Assembly (NCBI GenBank): GCA_026994125.1
Contig: JALWRJ010000183.1
Location: 1-6,967 of the forward strand
Reading direction: 5' to 3'
DNA from: Cyclobacteriaceae bacterium
GTDB lineage: Bacteria > Bacteroidota > Bacteroidia > Cytophagales > Cyclobacteriaceae
Length of the DNA stretch: 6,967 bases
The position numbers and the translations under genes are program-made. Shown here piece by piece: positions 5,970-6,967 of the stretch; the first letter of the stretch is position 1; the number at the start of each line of letters is the position of its first letter. The notes beneath the pieces are model-generated. The model was not told the origin of the DNA. It ran no database searches and saw only the letters and a list, made by a program, of their open reading frames with translations.

Positions 5970-6967
5970 TTAATTTAGTTCAATTTCTTCTTTCATGGCA
6001 TTTAAGAAATGATATTCTGTAACTGCTAACGAAGAATCTTCAATTATAGTAACCCATTTATGGTATTTTTTCCACCACTTAACCTGAATAGAAAATACGC
6101 CTTTGGTAAAATACGCATACAGGTAGGGGTGTACCACCAACGAGAGGTTGCGTTCGTTTTGGTTTTCGAGCAAGTTGGCTAAGGCATCCTCTATTTGGTC
6201 GGAGATATTGATTGAAGCCGTAATAGTGCCCGTGCCATTACAAGTAGGGCAGTTTTCGGCTGTGGTAATGCTTACCTCGGGCCTAACCCGTTGGCGGGTA
6301 ATTTGCATTAAGCCAAATTTAGAAAGCGGTAAAATGGTAAACTTAGATCGGTCACCGGCCATTTCTTCTTTCATTTTTTGCTGCAGGAGTTTTCGGTTTT
6401 CTGCTCTGCGCAAGTCAATAAAATCTACCACAATAATGCCTCCCATATCGCGCAACCTCAGTTGGCGGGCTACCTCAGCAGCGGCTTCCAGGTTTACTGC
6501 CAGGGCAGTAGCCTCTTGGTCAACCTCCCTGTTGCTTTTGTTGCCACTGTTTACATCTATTACATGCAAGGCTTCGGTGTGTTCAATAATCAGGTATCCG
6601 CCTCCTTTTATGCTTACCGAGCGCCCAAACATCAGCTTAATTTGCTTCTCGAGGCCCAGGTGTTCAAACAGTTTTACTTTGCCGTTATAATACTTTACAA
6701 TTTTCTCCTTGCCGGGCGCAATTTGTTTGGTGTAAGCCTGAATCTCCTCAAACATTTTTTTGTCGTCCACAATTATGCTGTCAAAATTCTCGTTCAGCAC
6801 ATCGCGCAAAATGGAGGAGGTTTTATTGATTTCGCTTACCACCACATCGCGGGGTTTAGCTGTTTTAAGGATTTCCATCCCTTTTTTCCACTTTTGCAGC
6901 AGGTTATCGAGGTCGGTATGGAGGTCAGCCACCGATTTACCCTCGGCTACGGTGCGAATTATCACCC
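5970..6967 (-). CDS. rng: Rne/Rng family ribonuclease, C-terminal two thirds (5' truncated by window edge)
   Basis: The frame runs off the right edge, so the visible part is about 332 codons. The GTG at 6965 encodes an internal Val (VIIRTVAEGK) and is not the start. The enzyme is an RNase E/G endonuclease that cleaves single-stranded, AU-rich RNA in mRNA decay and rRNA maturation. Numbering from that Val, the DNase I-like catalytic core shows both magnesium-binding aspartates: Asp137 in HVIDVNSGN and Asp181 in IIVVDFIDL (Asp303 and Asp346 of E. coli RNase E). ARQLRLRDMGG lies between them, and FGLMQITRQRVRP follows. The zinc-link is CPTCNGTG with Cys239 and Cys242, which in the family joins two protomers. 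About 85 residues remain after it, with no long disordered scaffold, so it is RNase G-like rather than RNase E-like. The N-terminal S1 RNA-binding domain must lie outside the window. Confidence 0.95.
   Translation of the reverse strand, partial: VIIRTVAEGKSVADLHTDLDNLLQKWKKGMEILKTAKPRDVVVSEINKTSSILRDVLNENFDSIIVDDKKMFEEIQAYTKQIAPGKEKIVKYYNGKVKLFEHLGLEKQIKLMFGRSVSIKGGGYLIIEHTEALHVIDVNSGNKSNREVDQEATALAVNLEAAAEVARQLRLRDMGGIIVVDFIDLRRAENRKLLQQKMKEEMAGDRSKFTILPLSKFGLMQITRQRVRPEVSITTAENCPTCNGTGTITASINISDQIEDALANLLENQNERNLSLVVHPYLYAYFTKGVFSIQVKWWKKYHKWVTIIEDSSLAVTEYHFLNAMKEEIELN

Noticed and set aside
6148..6690. 180-codon open frame on the + strand opposite rng
   Set aside because: It is antisense to the conserved catalytic core of the ribonuclease and its translation is low-complexity Ser-rich sequence typical of a shadow frame.
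1..6967. CRISPR array, insertion sequence, tRNA, toxin-antitoxin or defence cassette
   Set aside because: No regularly spaced repeats, transposase-like frames, terminal repeats or cloverleaf sequences were seen on reading both strands.

Overview
The window looks like ordinary chromosome from a member of the Bacteroidota, probably a gliding-type lineage; I cannot fix the order. The evidence is a GldB-type gliding lipoprotein, several lipoproteins with Bacteroidota-style signal peptides, an Rne/Rng ribonuclease of the phylum's short type, a Bacteroidota-type helix-turn-helix regulator, and promoter candidates that match the phylum's TTTG / TAnnTTTG consensus rather than TTGACA / TATAAT. There are no obvious Shine-Dalgarno sequences, which also fits the phylum.

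Layout. Bases 1-1026 (+) are the C-terminal third of a large exported BNR/sortilin-like 'glycosyl hydrolase' protein, cut by the left edge. Then come a lipoprotein with a DJ-1/PfpI domain (1145-1885, +) and a helix-turn-helix regulator with its own promoter (about 1982-2980, +). The regulator converges on an exported 'toast-rack' beta-repeat protein (2997-3884, -). The two genes share a perfect 9-bp palindrome that contains both stop codons. Next, divergently, are tag (DNA-3-methyladenine glycosylase I, 4046-4624, +) and, 17 nt after it, a one-domain Kazal protease-inhibitor lipoprotein (4642-4872, +). These converge on gldB (4914-5912, -), which lies downstream of a right-edge-truncated Rne/Rng ribonuclease (5970-6967, -). 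The 57-nt gap between rng and gldB holds a terminator hairpin and, overlapping it, a promoter-like -33/-7 pair placed so that gldB could be leaderless.

How the genes work together: mostly they do not. This is a mix of housekeeping functions (RNA turnover, alkylation repair), cell-envelope proteins (five of the eight are, or are expected to be, exported) and one regulator. tag and the Kazal gene could share a transcript, and rng and gldB are in line but separated by a terminator. I see no mobile element, CRISPR array, tRNA, rRNA or defence cassette, and no gene-free stretch longer than about 160 nt. The most interesting points are the compact overlapping transcription signals and two small exported proteins (DJ-1 and Kazal lipoproteins), not a new multi-gene system.
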